This document shows positions 25,268-34,720 of a DNA stretch of 64,000 bases, in pieces. Below the pieces are notes generated by a model. It did no database searches, was not told where the DNA came from, and saw only the letters and a program-made list of their open reading frames with translations. This DNA comes from Pseudomonadota bacterium. Lineage in GTDB: Bacteria; Pseudomonadota; Gammaproteobacteria; Burkholderiales; Burkholderiaceae_C. Where the stretch lies: NCBI GenBank assembly GCA_018241225.1, contig JAFEEG010000010.1, positions 372,001 to 436,000 of the forward strand, written 5' to 3'. Position 1 is the first letter of the stretch. Every line of letters starts with the position of its first letter. The position numbers were made by a program, and so were the translations under genes.

Positions 25268-26305
25268 TCACTCCCTCGCGACGCGCACCACCAGCTTGCC
25301 GAAGTTGCGGCCTTCGAGCAGGCCTGCGAAGGCGGCGGGCGCCTGCTCGAGCCCGTCGACGATGTCTTCCTTGAGCTGGATGCGGCCCTCGTCGAGCCAG
25401 GCCTGCATCTCGCGGCGGAAGGCGTCGTAGCGCTCGCCGTAATGGTCCAGGATGATGAAGCCCTGCATGCGTACGCGCTTTTGCAGCACGGTGGCCAGGA
25501 GTTGCGGACGGCGATCGGGGCCTGCAGGCGCGCCGGCATCGTTGTAGTGCGAGACGAAGCCGCACACCGGAATGCGCGCGCCAATGTTGAGCAAGGGCAG
25601 CACGGCATCGGTCACCTCGCCGCCCACGTTCTCGAAGTACACGTCGATGCCCGCCGGGCAGGCTTGTGCCAGCAGCTGCGCAAGGCGCGGGTCGCGGCGG
25701 TCGATGCAGGCATCGAAGCCCAGTTGCTCCACCGCATGCCGGCACTTGTCCTGCCCGCCCGCGATGCCGACCACGCGTGCGCCCTTGAGCTTGGCGATCT
25801 GCCCGACCACCGAGCCCACCGCGCCGGTGGCCGCTGCCACCACAACGGTTTCGCCCGCCTTGGGCTGGCCGATGTCCAGCAGCCCCACGTAGGCCGTGAA
25901 GCCCGTCATGCCCAGCCCGCCCAAGGCCAGCGAGGGCTGGCGCATGTCGCCCAGTGCCAGCAGGTCGCTGCCGTCGGACAGCGCAAAGTCCTGCCAGCCT
26001 GCATTGGCCAGCACCAGCTCGCCCGCGCGAAAGCCGGGGTGCCGAGAAGCCACCACGCGACTGACCGTGCCGCCCACCATCGGGCTGCCCAGAGCCACGG
26101 GCGGTGCGTACCCTGGGCCGACTTCCTCCATCAGGTTGCGCATGTAGGGGTCGAGCGAGAGGTACAGCGTGCGCAACAGCACCTGGCCTTCGGCGGGCGC
26201 CGGAACCGGCTGCGTGTCGTCGAGCCGGAAGTGTTCGGGCGAGGGCTGCCCCTGCGGCCGCGACGCCAGAAGGATGCGGCGGTTGAGTTCGGTATCAGCG
26301 TGCAT
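25268..26305 (-). CDS. NADP-dependent alkenal/enone reductase (CurA-like MDR family)
   Basis: A 345-residue medium-chain reductase of the leukotriene B4 12-hydroxydehydrogenase/curcumin reductase group. SLDPYMRNLM (50-59) near the N-terminus and AATGAVGSVVGQ (158-169) for NADPH binding are diagnostic; the zinc ligands of alcohol dehydrogenases are absent. It would reduce the C=C bond of reactive alkenals and enones, fitting the electrophile theme of the pirin cluster it faces. It overlaps the upstream MFS gene by 11 bases, so the two form an operon. Confidence 0.93.
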   Translation of the reverse strand: MHADTELNRRILLASRPQGQPSPEHFRLDDTQPVPAPAEGQVLLRTLYLSLDPYMRNLMEEVGPGYAPPVALGSPMVGGTVSRVVASRHPGFRAGELVLANAGWQDFALSDGSDLLALGDMRQPSLALGGLGMTGFTAYVGLLDIGQPKAGETVVVAAATGAVGSVVGQIAKLKGARVVGIAGGQDKCRHAVEQLGFDACIDRRDPRLAQLLAQACPAGIDVYFENVGGEVTDAVLPLLNIGARIPVCGFVSHYNDAGAPAGPDRRPQLLATVLQKRVRMQGFIILDHYGERYDAFRREMQAWLDEGRIQLKEDIVDGLEQAPAAFAGLLEGRNFGKLVVRVARE

Positions 26306-27545
26306 TGCGATCTCCTTGGCTGGCGCGCACCGGGCGCGGCCCATAGCGAAGCGTGAGCAGGGTGCCCAGCGTGAGTGCGGCCGCCGCAAAACCGGGCCCG
26401 CCCACCGCGCCGATGTGGTCGACCAGCACGCCACCGCCGATGGCACCGCTGGCAATGGCGATCTGGAAGGCCGCCACCAGCAGCCCGCCCGCGCCCTCGG
26501 CCTGGTCGGGCGCCACGCGCACGATCCAGGTCTGGAAGCCCACCGGAAATGCGCCGAAGGCAAAGCCCCACATCACCACGGCCACCGCGGTGACGATGGT
26601 GGACGAGCCCGCGAGCACGAGGCTGGCCGCAAGGATGGCGATGAGCGTGCCGCCGAACACGATGGCCTGCCGCTCGCTGCGCTGCGCGATCATGCCGCCT
26701 GCCAGGTTGCCGAAGAAGCCGCCGATGCCGTAGCCCAGCAGGATGGCGGAGATGGTGCCCACCGACAGGTGCGTCACGTCTTCCATCAGCGGGCGGATGT
26801 AGGTGAAGCCGGCAAAGTGCCCCGAGATGACCAGCAGCACCGCCAGCAATGCCACGCGAATGCCCGGGCGCCGCAGCAACTCACCCAGCACGCGCAGGCT
26901 GGTGTGGTCGCGCGGGGGAAGCTGAGGCAAGGTCAGCAGTTGAGCGCCAAGCGTGAGCAGGCTCACCGCACCAGCCGCCACGAAGGCGCTGCGCCAACCC
27001 CATTGCTCGCCCATCCAGGCGCCGATGGGTGCGGCACACACGGTGGCCACCGAAACGCCGGTGAGGATGATCGACATGGCGCGCGCAAACAGCGTGTCGG
27101 GCACCAGGCGCAGCGCCAGCGCGCCGGCCATCGACCAGAACCCGCCCAGCGCCACGCCCAGCAGCACCCGCGAGACAAGCAGGGTGCCCAGGCTGCTTGC
27201 CGTGGCGGCCAGCGCGTTGGACACCACGAGCAACAGCGTGAGCGCGAGCATGACGAGCTTGCGGTCCAGCCGCCGGGTGAGCAGGGGAATGGACGGCGCA
27301 GCCACCGCAGCCACCAGGGCCGTGGCGGTCACGCTCTGGCCCGCCGCGCCGGCGCTGATGCGCAGGTCTGCAGCCATGGCCGTGAGCAGGCTCGCGGGCA
27401 AGAATTCGGCCGTGACCAGGCCGAACACGCCGAAGGCGAGGGAAATCACCGCAGGCCAGTGCGCGGGGGCAGCAAGCGGCGGCGGCGAGCCGGCAAAGGC
27501 GCCGGCATCGGCAGCGATGCAGTCTTGGCAAGAGGATGAAGACAC
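26295..27545 (-). CDS. MFS exporter, DHA1 (drug:H+ antiporter-1) type
   Basis: A 416-residue 12-helix transporter. PLLTRRLDRKLVML matches MFS motif A after helix 2, and GGFWSMAGALALRLVP plus ILTGVSVATVCAAPIGAWMG gives the antiporter-type motif C region. The start is GTG at 27545. It resembles the NepI/YdhP-like subgroup of small exporters. It is operonic with the CurA-like reductase and divergent from an AraC regulator, so it may expel the same toxic compounds the reductase handles. Substrate unknown. Confidence 0.88.
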   Translation of the reverse strand: MSSSSCQDCIAADAGAFAGSPPPLAAPAHWPAVISLAFGVFGLVTAEFLPASLLTAMAADLRISAGAAGQSVTATALVAAVAAPSIPLLTRRLDRKLVMLALTLLLVVSNALAATASSLGTLLVSRVLLGVALGGFWSMAGALALRLVPDTLFARAMSIILTGVSVATVCAAPIGAWMGEQWGWRSAFVAAGAVSLLTLGAQLLTLPQLPPRDHTSLRVLGELLRRPGIRVALLAVLLVISGHFAGFTYIRPLMEDVTHLSVGTISAILLGYGIGGFFGNLAGGMIAQRSERQAIVFGGTLIAILAASLVLAGSSTIVTAVAVVMWGFAFGAFPVGFQTWIVRVAPDQAEGAGGLLVAAFQIAIASGAIGGGVLVDHIGAVGGPGFAAAALTLGTLLTLRYGPRPVRASQGDRNAR

Positions 27546-27624
27546 GTTCGGCTTTGACCTGCGTTGTGGAGGGACAGCCAGCTTATGGCTAGGATGTCGG
27601 CGTTTCCATGCCAGAACCTCCGCA

Positions 27625-28620
27625 ATGCTTGACCATTCCTCCAGTCCGCTCGAACCCGTCGTCGAATCACGGCCTGACGGCGCCGATACGCTGACGGCCG
27701 TGCTGCTCGGCCTTCGCCTGGATGGCGTCGAATACGGCCGCTGCCTGCTGCGCGCCCCGTGGGCCGTGGCCTTTCCGGCGCAGCGCGCGGCGCGCTTTCA
27801 TTTCGTGGCGCGCGGGGGGTGCTGGCTTCGAACGCCCTCCACCGACTGGGTGCAGCTGCACCCCGGCGATGCGGTGCTGGTGCCGCACGGCAGCTTCCAC
27901 ATCCTGGCCAGCGCGCCGGACGTGCCCACGGTGGACATCGATTCGCTCGCGCGGGTGCCGGTGTCGGAGAACATCTACCTCGTGGGCGGCGACGTGGCTG
28001 CCGACGCCAGCCAGGCCGCGCAGGCTGACGTGATGTTCTGCGGCGCGATGCGTTTCAACCTCGACCCGCTGCACCCGCTGGTGGCGATGATGCCGGAGGT
28101 GATGCGTGCCGGTGAACTGGCGCAGCGCGACCCCACCGTGCCTGCGCTGCTGGAGGCCATGGAGCGCGAGGTGGCGCTGGAGCGCATCGGTGCCTGCGGC
28201 ATCATGGCGCGCATGGCCGACGTGCTGGCCGCCAGCATCATCCGCGCGTGGGTGGAATGCAGCAGCGGCGACTCCACCGGGTGGATCGCCGCTGTGCGCT
28301 GCCCAAGAATCGGCAAGGTGATCGCCGCCATCCACGCCGACCCCGAACGCAACTGGGACGTGCCCATGCTGGCCGACCTGATGGGGGCCTCGCGCTCGCG
28401 CTTTGCCCAGGCCTTTACCCGCACCATGGGCGAGAGCCCGGCGAAATACGTGGCCAAGATCAAGATGTTCCAGGCCCGGCACTGGATCGCCCAGGAGGGC
28501 ATGCGCGTTGCCACCGCGGCCAACCGGCTGGGCTATGAGTCCGAGGCGTCGTTCAGCCGGGCCTTCAAGCGGATCACCGGGCAGCCGCCCAGCGCGGCGC
28601 GCGGGGTGCAGGCGGGCTGA
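27625..28620 (+). CDS. AraC-family transcriptional regulator
   Basis: A 331-residue regulator with an N-terminal cupin sensing domain (RAARFHFVARGGCWL, LHPGDAVLVPHGSFH) and a C-terminal double helix-turn-helix (about 235-325). The latter includes VPMLADLMGASRSRFAQAF and LGYESEASFSRAFKRITGQPP. It belongs to the Cupin_6/AraC group that often controls adjacent transporters and reductases. It is divergent from the MFS/CurA-like operon with 79 bases between starts, so that operon is its probable target. I chose ATG 27625. Confidence 0.92.
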   Translation: MLDHSSSPLEPVVESRPDGADTLTAVLLGLRLDGVEYGRCLLRAPWAVAFPAQRAARFHFVARGGCWLRTPSTDWVQLHPGDAVLVPHGSFHILASAPDVPTVDIDSLARVPVSENIYLVGGDVAADASQAAQADVMFCGAMRFNLDPLHPLVAMMPEVMRAGELAQRDPTVPALLEAMEREVALERIGACGIMARMADVLAASIIRAWVECSSGDSTGWIAAVRCPRIGKVIAAIHADPERNWDVPMLADLMGASRSRFAQAFTRTMGESPAKYVAKIKMFQARHWIAQEGMRVATAANRLGYESEASFSRAFKRITGQPPSAARGVQAG

Positions 28621-28624
28621 AGGC

Positions 28625-29554
28625 TCAAATGCCTTCCATGACGCCGGCCTCCCAGTAGGGCGGATCGGCAAAGGAGGCCGACAGCACGTCGATGAAGCAG
28701 CGCACCTTCGCCATGAGGTAGCGCGTAGGCGAGTAGATCGCGTAGAGCGAGCTGTTCACCGTGGGCTGGTAGTCCGTGAGCACCGGCCGCAGCTCGCCGC
28801 TGCGCAGGTAGTCGCCCACCAGGTAGGTGGGCAACATCGCAATGGCGCGGCCAGCCAGCGCATGGCTGGCGATGATCTCGCTGCTGTTGACATGCAGCCG
28901 CGAATGCACGGCGGCGCTGTACTCCTCTTCGTCCTTGATGAAGTTCCAGCGATCGTGGCGGATCAGGCTGGCGTAGTGGCAACACTCGTGGCCCAGAAGC
29001 TCGTGCGGATGCCTCGGCACGCCGTGACGCGCCATGTACGCGGGGCTGGCGCACACCACCCAGTTGATGGGTGTCAGGCGCCGCGCGACCACACCGTCGT
29101 CCAGGTGGTTGGTGATGCGCACGGCCACGTCATGGTCGCCGCCCGAGATGTTCTCCAGCCCGTCGGAAACCGTCAGCCGCACCTCGACTTCCCGGTACTG
29201 GTCGGTGAAGCGCGAAATCAGTTGCGCCAGGTGCATGGTGCCGAACAGGGTCGGCGCGGTCACGCGCAGGGTGCCGCGCGGCTCGGCCTGCAGTTCGCGC
29301 GCCTCGGACAGCGATTCCTCGGCCATCAGCAGGATGGCGCTACTGCGCCGGTAGAAGGCTTCGCCGATCTCGGTCAACGCCACCTGGCGGGTGGTTCGCA
29401 CGAACAGCTGAGCGCCCACGGTCTGCTCCAGCCGGGCGATCTGCCGGCTCACGGTGGCGGTGGACAGGCCCAGGTCGCGCGCGGCGGCCGAAAAGCTGTT
29501 GTGCCGCGCGACCTTGGCGAAGGCCGCGATGTTCTGCAGGTGATCGAAATCCAC
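28625..29554 (-). CDS. LysR-family regulator of the metC-like/ABC operon
   Basis: A 309-residue LysR regulator (NIAAFAKVARHNSFSAAARD, LGLSTATVSRQIARLEQTVG) of the DsdC/CrgA-like subgroup. The start is GTG at 29554. It converges with the AraC gene (4 bases apart) and is divergent from the cystathionine-beta-lyase-like gene. A TTGCA-N4-TGCAA dyad lies 10 bases before its start. The likely role is substrate-dependent activation of the amino-acid transport and degradation genes on the other strand. Confidence 0.9.
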   Translation of the reverse strand: MDFDHLQNIAAFAKVARHNSFSAAARDLGLSTATVSRQIARLEQTVGAQLFVRTTRQVALTEIGEAFYRRSSAILLMAEESLSEARELQAEPRGTLRVTAPTLFGTMHLAQLISRFTDQYREVEVRLTVSDGLENISGGDHDVAVRITNHLDDGVVARRLTPINWVVCASPAYMARHGVPRHPHELLGHECCHYASLIRHDRWNFIKDEEEYSAAVHSRLHVNSSEIIASHALAGRAIAMLPTYLVGDYLRSGELRPVLTDYQPTVNSSLYAIYSPTRYLMAKVRCFIDVLSASFADPPYWEAGVMEGI

Positions 29555-29563
29555 GCTTCATTG

Positions 29564-29577
29564 TTGCATGGGTGCAA
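29564..29577. promoter_or_regulatory. Probable LysR box, TTGCA-N4-TGCAA
   Basis: A perfect 5-base dyad in the 105-base gap between the divergent LysR and metC-like genes. Position right beside the regulator start fits autoregulation. Confidence 0.5.
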
Positions 29578-29659
29578 TAAAGTTTTCGGAATTTTGATCT
29601 TGTGAAACTAAAGGTGGGCTGAATAGACTGGATACACATCTGTTGCGCCAGTCAAACCA

Positions 29660-30847
29660 GTGAATCAGCCAGCTCAAAAACCAAGCATCCGTCCCGAGAC
29701 GGAAGTCACCCACCTCGGCCGCGACGCCTCCTTGTCGCAGGGCATGGTGAATATCCCGCCCTACCGGGGCTCCACGATGCTGTTCGATACGGTGGCATCC
29801 CTCAAGGACGCCAGCGGCCACCGAGCCTATGGCCGTTGGGGCACCCCCACCAACCGCGCGCTGGAGCGCGCACTGGCCGAGCTGGAAGGCGGGGCCAACA
29901 GCATGCTCACGCCCTCGGGGCTGTCGGCGATCACGATCGCGCTGTTGGCCAGCGTGAAGCCGGGCGACCACATCCTGGTGACCGACAGCGTCTACCCGCC
30001 CACCCGGGGCTTTTGCGAGACGGTGCTCAAGCAATTGGGCGTGACCACCACCTACTACGACCCGCTCGTCGGTGCCGGCATCGCCGAGTTGATGCAGCCC
30101 AACACCGTGGCGGTCTACACCGAGTCGCCGGGCTCGGGGACCTTCGAGGTGCAGGACATCCCGGCCATCTGCGAAGTGGCGCACGGCCGCGGCGCCCGGG
30201 TGTTGATGGACAACACCTGGGCCACGTCGCTGGGCTTCAACCCGCTCAAGCATGGCGTGGACGTGTCGATCCATTCGCTGACCAAGTACGTGGTGGGCCA
30301 TTCGGACGCGCTGCTTGGCGTGATCATTGCCCGCGACCGAGACGTCTATCGCCAGATCCGCGGCCTGCATGGCGCCATGGGCATCACGGTGAGCCCGGAC
30401 GACGCCTACCTCGGCCTGCGCGGCCTGCGCACCCTGGCCACCCGGCTGCGCCAGCACCAGGAAGGTGCGCTGGAAGTCGCCGCATGGTTGCGCGAGCAGC
30501 CGCAGGTTCGCGAGGTGCTGTACCCGGCGCTGCCCGGCGCACCCGGACACGAGCTGTGGAAGCGCGACTTCACCGGCGCGAGCGGCCTATTTGGCGTGAT
30601 CCTGCATCCGGTCAGCGAGGGCGCGGTGGCCGCCATGCTGGACGGCATGCGCTGGTTCGGCATGGGCTACAGCTGGGGCGGCTTCGAAAGCCTGGCCATT
30701 CCGGTCAACCCGGCCGACTACCGGCTCGGGTCGCCCCTGAAAAAGGGAGAAGCCTGCCTGCGCATCCACATCGGGCTTGAGCACCCGAAGGACCTCATCG
30801 CCGACCTGCAGGCAGGCCTGCAGCGCCTGCAGGCGCATCGCGGCTGA
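29660..30847 (+). CDS. metC: Cystathionine beta-lyase-like PLP enzyme
   Basis: A 395-residue fold-type I PLP enzyme of the Cys/Met metabolism family. Visible are YGRWGTPT (57-64, phosphate site from the partner subunit), SGLSA, the cofactor Asp184 in MDNTWAT and the Schiff-base Lys209 in SIHSLTKYVVGHSDALLG. MetC cleaves the C-S bond of cystathionine to homocysteine, pyruvate and ammonia, and often desulfurates cysteine too. The start is GTG 29660. Being first in a transport/catabolic operon suggests a degradative rather than biosynthetic role. Confidence 0.88.
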   Translation: MNQPAQKPSIRPETEVTHLGRDASLSQGMVNIPPYRGSTMLFDTVASLKDASGHRAYGRWGTPTNRALERALAELEGGANSMLTPSGLSAITIALLASVKPGDHILVTDSVYPPTRGFCETVLKQLGVTTTYYDPLVGAGIAELMQPNTVAVYTESPGSGTFEVQDIPAICEVAHGRGARVLMDNTWATSLGFNPLKHGVDVSIHSLTKYVVGHSDALLGVIIARDRDVYRQIRGLHGAMGITVSPDDAYLGLRGLRTLATRLRQHQEGALEVAAWLREQPQVREVLYPALPGAPGHELWKRDFTGASGLFGVILHPVSEGAVAAMLDGMRWFGMGYSWGGFESLAIPVNPADYRLGSPLKKGEACLRIHIGLEHPKDLIADLQAGLQRLQAHRG

Positions 30848-30916
30848 TTGCCGCATTGCGGCCCACCGACTCTTTCGGCGGCGGGCGCTCGTTCAAAAAG
30901 CAAAAGGAGACGCATC

Positions 30917-31747
30917 ATGAAACTGAACACCAAACTGCTGGCCGCAACCGGCCTGTCGCTGGGCCTGATGGCACTGAGTTCGCTGGCGCAGGCCGACCAG
31001 CTCGACGACATCAAGACGGCCGGCTCGCTCAAGTGCGGCGTCGGCTCGCAATACAAGCCGTTCTCCTTCGTGCAGGACCCCAAGACGCGCAAGTTCGTCG
31101 GCTACGACGTGGACATCTGCGAAGCCGTTGCCGCAAGGATCGGCGTGAAGCCCGAGCTGGTGTTCATCACCGGGGCCACCCGCGTCACCGACCTGCAGTC
31201 GGGCCGAACCGACATCGCGCTGGCCAACCTGACTCACACGGCCGAGCGTGCCCAGCTGGTGGACTTCAGCAACAACTACTTCGCCACCGACGTGAAGGTC
31301 ATGGTGCCGGCGTCTTCGCCCATCAAGAGCTTTGCCGACTTGAACGGCAAGCGTATTGCGGGCATCAGCGGTTCGAACCATGAAGTGAAGGTGCCCAAGG
31401 TCATCACCGGAGCGGACCTGAAGGTCTTCCCATCGCCGGCCAACGCCTTCCTGGCGCTGGAGCAGGGCAAGGTGGAATCGATGGTGGGCGACGAGACTTC
31501 GCTCGTGGGCCTGATCGGCACCAAGGCCGACAAGTGGCGCATCCTCGAGCAGCCGGTGGACACCCAGCAGATCGGCATCGGCGTTCGCAAGGGCGAGGCG
31601 CGCGTGCTGGCCGCGGTGAACGACACGCTCACCGACCTGGAGAAGTCGGGCAAGGGCGCGCAGATCTTCGACCAGTGGTTCGGCAAGGATTCCGAACTGA
31701 AGATGAAGCGCAGCTTCAGCTTCGCGCCCTACAAGTCGCAGCTCTGA
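30917..31747 (+). CDS. Polar amino-acid ABC transporter binding protein
   Basis: A 276-residue periplasmic protein with a signal peptide (about 1-23, ending SSLAQA) and the SBP_bac_3 pattern LKCGVGSQYKPFSFV, VGYDVDICEAVAARIG and SGRTDIALANLTHTAERAQLVDFS. A strong aaaggag ribosome site precedes ATG 30917. It is followed directly by two permease genes and an ATPase gene, making a complete importer of the glutamate/cystine type. The ligand is probably the amino acid consumed by the adjacent MetC-like enzyme. Confidence 0.95.
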   Translation: MKLNTKLLAATGLSLGLMALSSLAQADQLDDIKTAGSLKCGVGSQYKPFSFVQDPKTRKFVGYDVDICEAVAARIGVKPELVFITGATRVTDLQSGRTDIALANLTHTAERAQLVDFSNNYFATDVKVMVPASSPIKSFADLNGKRIAGISGSNHEVKVPKVITGADLKVFPSPANAFLALEQGKVESMVGDETSLVGLIGTKADKWRILEQPVDTQQIGIGVRKGEARVLAAVNDTLTDLEKSGKGAQIFDQWFGKDSELKMKRSFSFAPYKSQL

Positions 31748-31751
31748 GCCC

Positions 31752-32450
31752 ATGGACGCCTTGGCATCCATCGACTGGGGCGTCATGTTCCGGCCGCAGT
31801 ACCGGGACATGTTGCTCAAGGGCATCCAGACCACCTTGGGGCTGACTGTCGGCGCGATCTTGGGTGGGCTGCTGCTGGGCATGGTGGTGGCCTTTGCCCG
31901 GCTGGCGCCCGCGCGCTGGGTGCGGCTGCCGGCCACGGCGTATGTGGAGCTGGTGCGCACCGTTCCGCTGCTGGTGCACGTGATGTTCTGGTACTTCGCG
32001 GTGCCGGAGATGCTGCCCGAGGCGCTCAAGCGCTCTCTGTACCAGCACGACGTGGGCTTCCATGCCTCGCTGGTGGCGCTGGTGGTGTATTCGTCGGCCT
32101 TCATCTCCGAGGACATCCGCAGCGGCATCCGTGGCATCGCGCAAGGTCAGGCGGAAGCCGCCAATTCGCTGGGCTTCGGCTTCTTCGACACCTTCCGCCT
32201 GGTCATCCTGCCGCAGGCGCTGCGCGCCACCGTGCCGCCGCTGCTGGGCCAGGCCATGAACATCACCAAGAACACCACCGTGGCGTTGATGGTGGGCGTG
32301 GGCGAACTGGCTTTCGTGACCCGCGCAGTGAACGACGCCTCGTTCCTGAGCGTGGGGGTGTACGCCTTCACCACGGTCTTCTTCCTGCTGATCGCCGTGG
32401 TCCTCACCACCCTGGGCCAGCGGTATCAGCGCCGCTATCCCGCGAGGTAG
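31752..32450 (+). CDS. Amino-acid ABC transporter permease (first)
   Basis: A 232-residue inner-membrane permease of the HisMQ family with about five helices. It has the EAA coupling loop IRGIAQGQAEAANSLGFGFF and the N-terminal LLKGIQTTLGLTVGAILGG. It forms a heterodimer with the next gene product. Four bases separate it from the binding-protein stop, and 6 from the second permease. Confidence 0.94.
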   Translation: MDALASIDWGVMFRPQYRDMLLKGIQTTLGLTVGAILGGLLLGMVVAFARLAPARWVRLPATAYVELVRTVPLLVHVMFWYFAVPEMLPEALKRSLYQHDVGFHASLVALVVYSSAFISEDIRSGIRGIAQGQAEAANSLGFGFFDTFRLVILPQALRATVPPLLGQAMNITKNTTVALMVGVGELAFVTRAVNDASFLSVGVYAFTTVFFLLIAVVLTTLGQRYQRRYPAR

Positions 32451-32456
32451 ACATCC

Positions 32457-33155
32457 ATGTGGGACATCCTGCAAACCTATTGGGTCCAGCTGCTGGTCGG
32501 CTACTACCCTCACGGCCCGCTCGGCGGGCTGGCGATGACGTTGATCCTGGCCTTCGTCGGCCTGGTGCTGGCCATGCCGGCAGGGCTGACCGTATGCCTG
32601 GGCCTGCTAAGCCCCTGGCGTCCGCTGGCGCGGCTGGTGGAGCTGTTCGTGTTCTACATGCGCAGCGTGCCGCTGATCATCCACCTGCTGTGGGTCTACT
32701 TCCTGCTGCCACTGGTGATCAAGGGCGCACCGCTCTGGCTGGTGGTGCTGGTGGTGATGACGCTGTTCAACGGGGCCTACCTGTCGCAGACCATCCGCGC
32801 CGGCATCGAGGCACTGCCCAAGGGCCAGTACGAGGCGGCTCGCTCGCTGGGCCTGTCGCACGGCCGGGCGATGCGCCACGTGATCCTGCCGCAGGCGCTG
32901 CGCAACATGCTGCCCAGCATCGTCAGCCAGTTCGTGTTGCTGATCAAGGAAACGGCGCTGGGCTCGGTCATCGGACTGCACGAGATGACGCTGGAGTTCA
33001 TGGGCCTGAACGACACGTTGGGCGACCAGGCCATTCCGATCTTCACGCTGCTGGGCATTTCCTACTTCGTGCTGTGCTACCCGCTGACCCTGCTGGGGCG
33101 CTACGTGGAGCGTCGCTTTGCCAGCCCGTCCCGCGCGCCGGCGCCCACGGCCTAG
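32457..33155 (+). CDS. Amino-acid ABC transporter permease (second)
   Basis: A 232-residue HisMQ-type permease, paralogous to the preceding gene. The EAA loop is [20 protein letters not shown] and the usual [20 protein letters not shown] is present. It should pair with the first permease and contact the ATPase encoded 25 bases downstream. ATG 32457 is the natural start. Confidence 0.94.
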   Translation: MWDILQTYWVQLLVGYYPHGPLGGLAMTLILAFVGLVLAMPAGLTVCLGLLSPWRPLARLVELFVFYMRSVPLIIHLLWVYFLLPLVIKGAPLWLVVLVVMTLFNGAYLSQTIRAGIEALPKGQYEAARSLGLSHGRAMRHVILPQALRNMLPSIVSQFVLLIKETALGSVIGLHEMTLEFMGLNDTLGDQAIPIFTLLGISYFVLCYPLTLLGRYVERRFASPSRAPAPTA

Positions 33156-33180
33156 GCCGCATTACCCGCGAAATCCGACG

Positions 33181-33919
<739 letters not shown>

Positions 33920-33927
<8 letters not shown>

Positions 33928-34720
33928 TGACAACGCCAAGTCGCCAACAACACTCGATGCCTCGGCCGTCGACGGCGCGGCCCTGACCCAGCAGCTTTTT
34001 GCGCTGCTGCGTCTGAAGACCACGCCCATCGCCCTCCAGATGTTCGAGCGCGTGGAAGACATGGAGGCGGTTCCCAAGATCCGCCGGCCCAAGGCCATCC
34101 ACACGACCGACCAGATCATCGGCCAGGCGGCGCGCCTGGGCTTCACGGTGGGCATCACCGCCGCCGATCTCGTGGGGGCGCAGTGCGCCGCCGTCGTCGG
34201 GCTGGCGCCGCAGGACGAAACCTGGCAGGCCGGCAAGCCCTTTGCCGGCGTGTGGTTCGCCACGGAGGCCGACGCGGCCGCCCACCAGAAAGCGATGACC
34301 TGCGTGCCCCATGGGCGCTACCAGGCGATGGCCGTGTCGCCGCTGGCCAGCGGCCGGCTGCAGCCCGACATCTGCCTGGTCTATGCCAATCCGGCGCAGA
34401 TGATCCTGCTGATCAACGGCCTGCAATGGTCGGGCTACAAGAAGCTGGAGTGGGGCGCCGTGGGCGAGTCGGCCTGCGCCGATTCCTGGGGCCGCGCCCT
34501 GGCCACCGGCGAACCGAGCCTGGCGCTGCCGTGCTTTCCCGAGCGGCGCTACGGCGGCGTGCCCGACGACGAACTGCTGATGGCGCTCAAGCCGCAGCAG
34601 CTGGCCAAGGCGCTGCAGGGCCTGCAGGCGCTGTCGCGCAACGGCCTGCGCTATCCGATTCCTCCTTACGAAGTCCAGATGGACGTGCGCGCCGGCATGT
34701 CCGCCAGCTACGGTCAATGA
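33920..34720 (+). CDS. DUF169 domain protein
   Basis: A 266-residue protein of the uncharacterised DUF169 family, with typical segments [20 protein letters not shown] and [20 protein letters not shown]. It is soluble, with several Cys residues ([28 protein letters not shown]). Members occur beside carboxylate-CoA and amino-acid catabolic genes in bacteria and archaea, but no activity is established. It overlaps the ATPase gene by 8 bases and the acyl-CoA ligase gene as ATGA, so it is part of the same translational unit. Confidence 0.88.
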
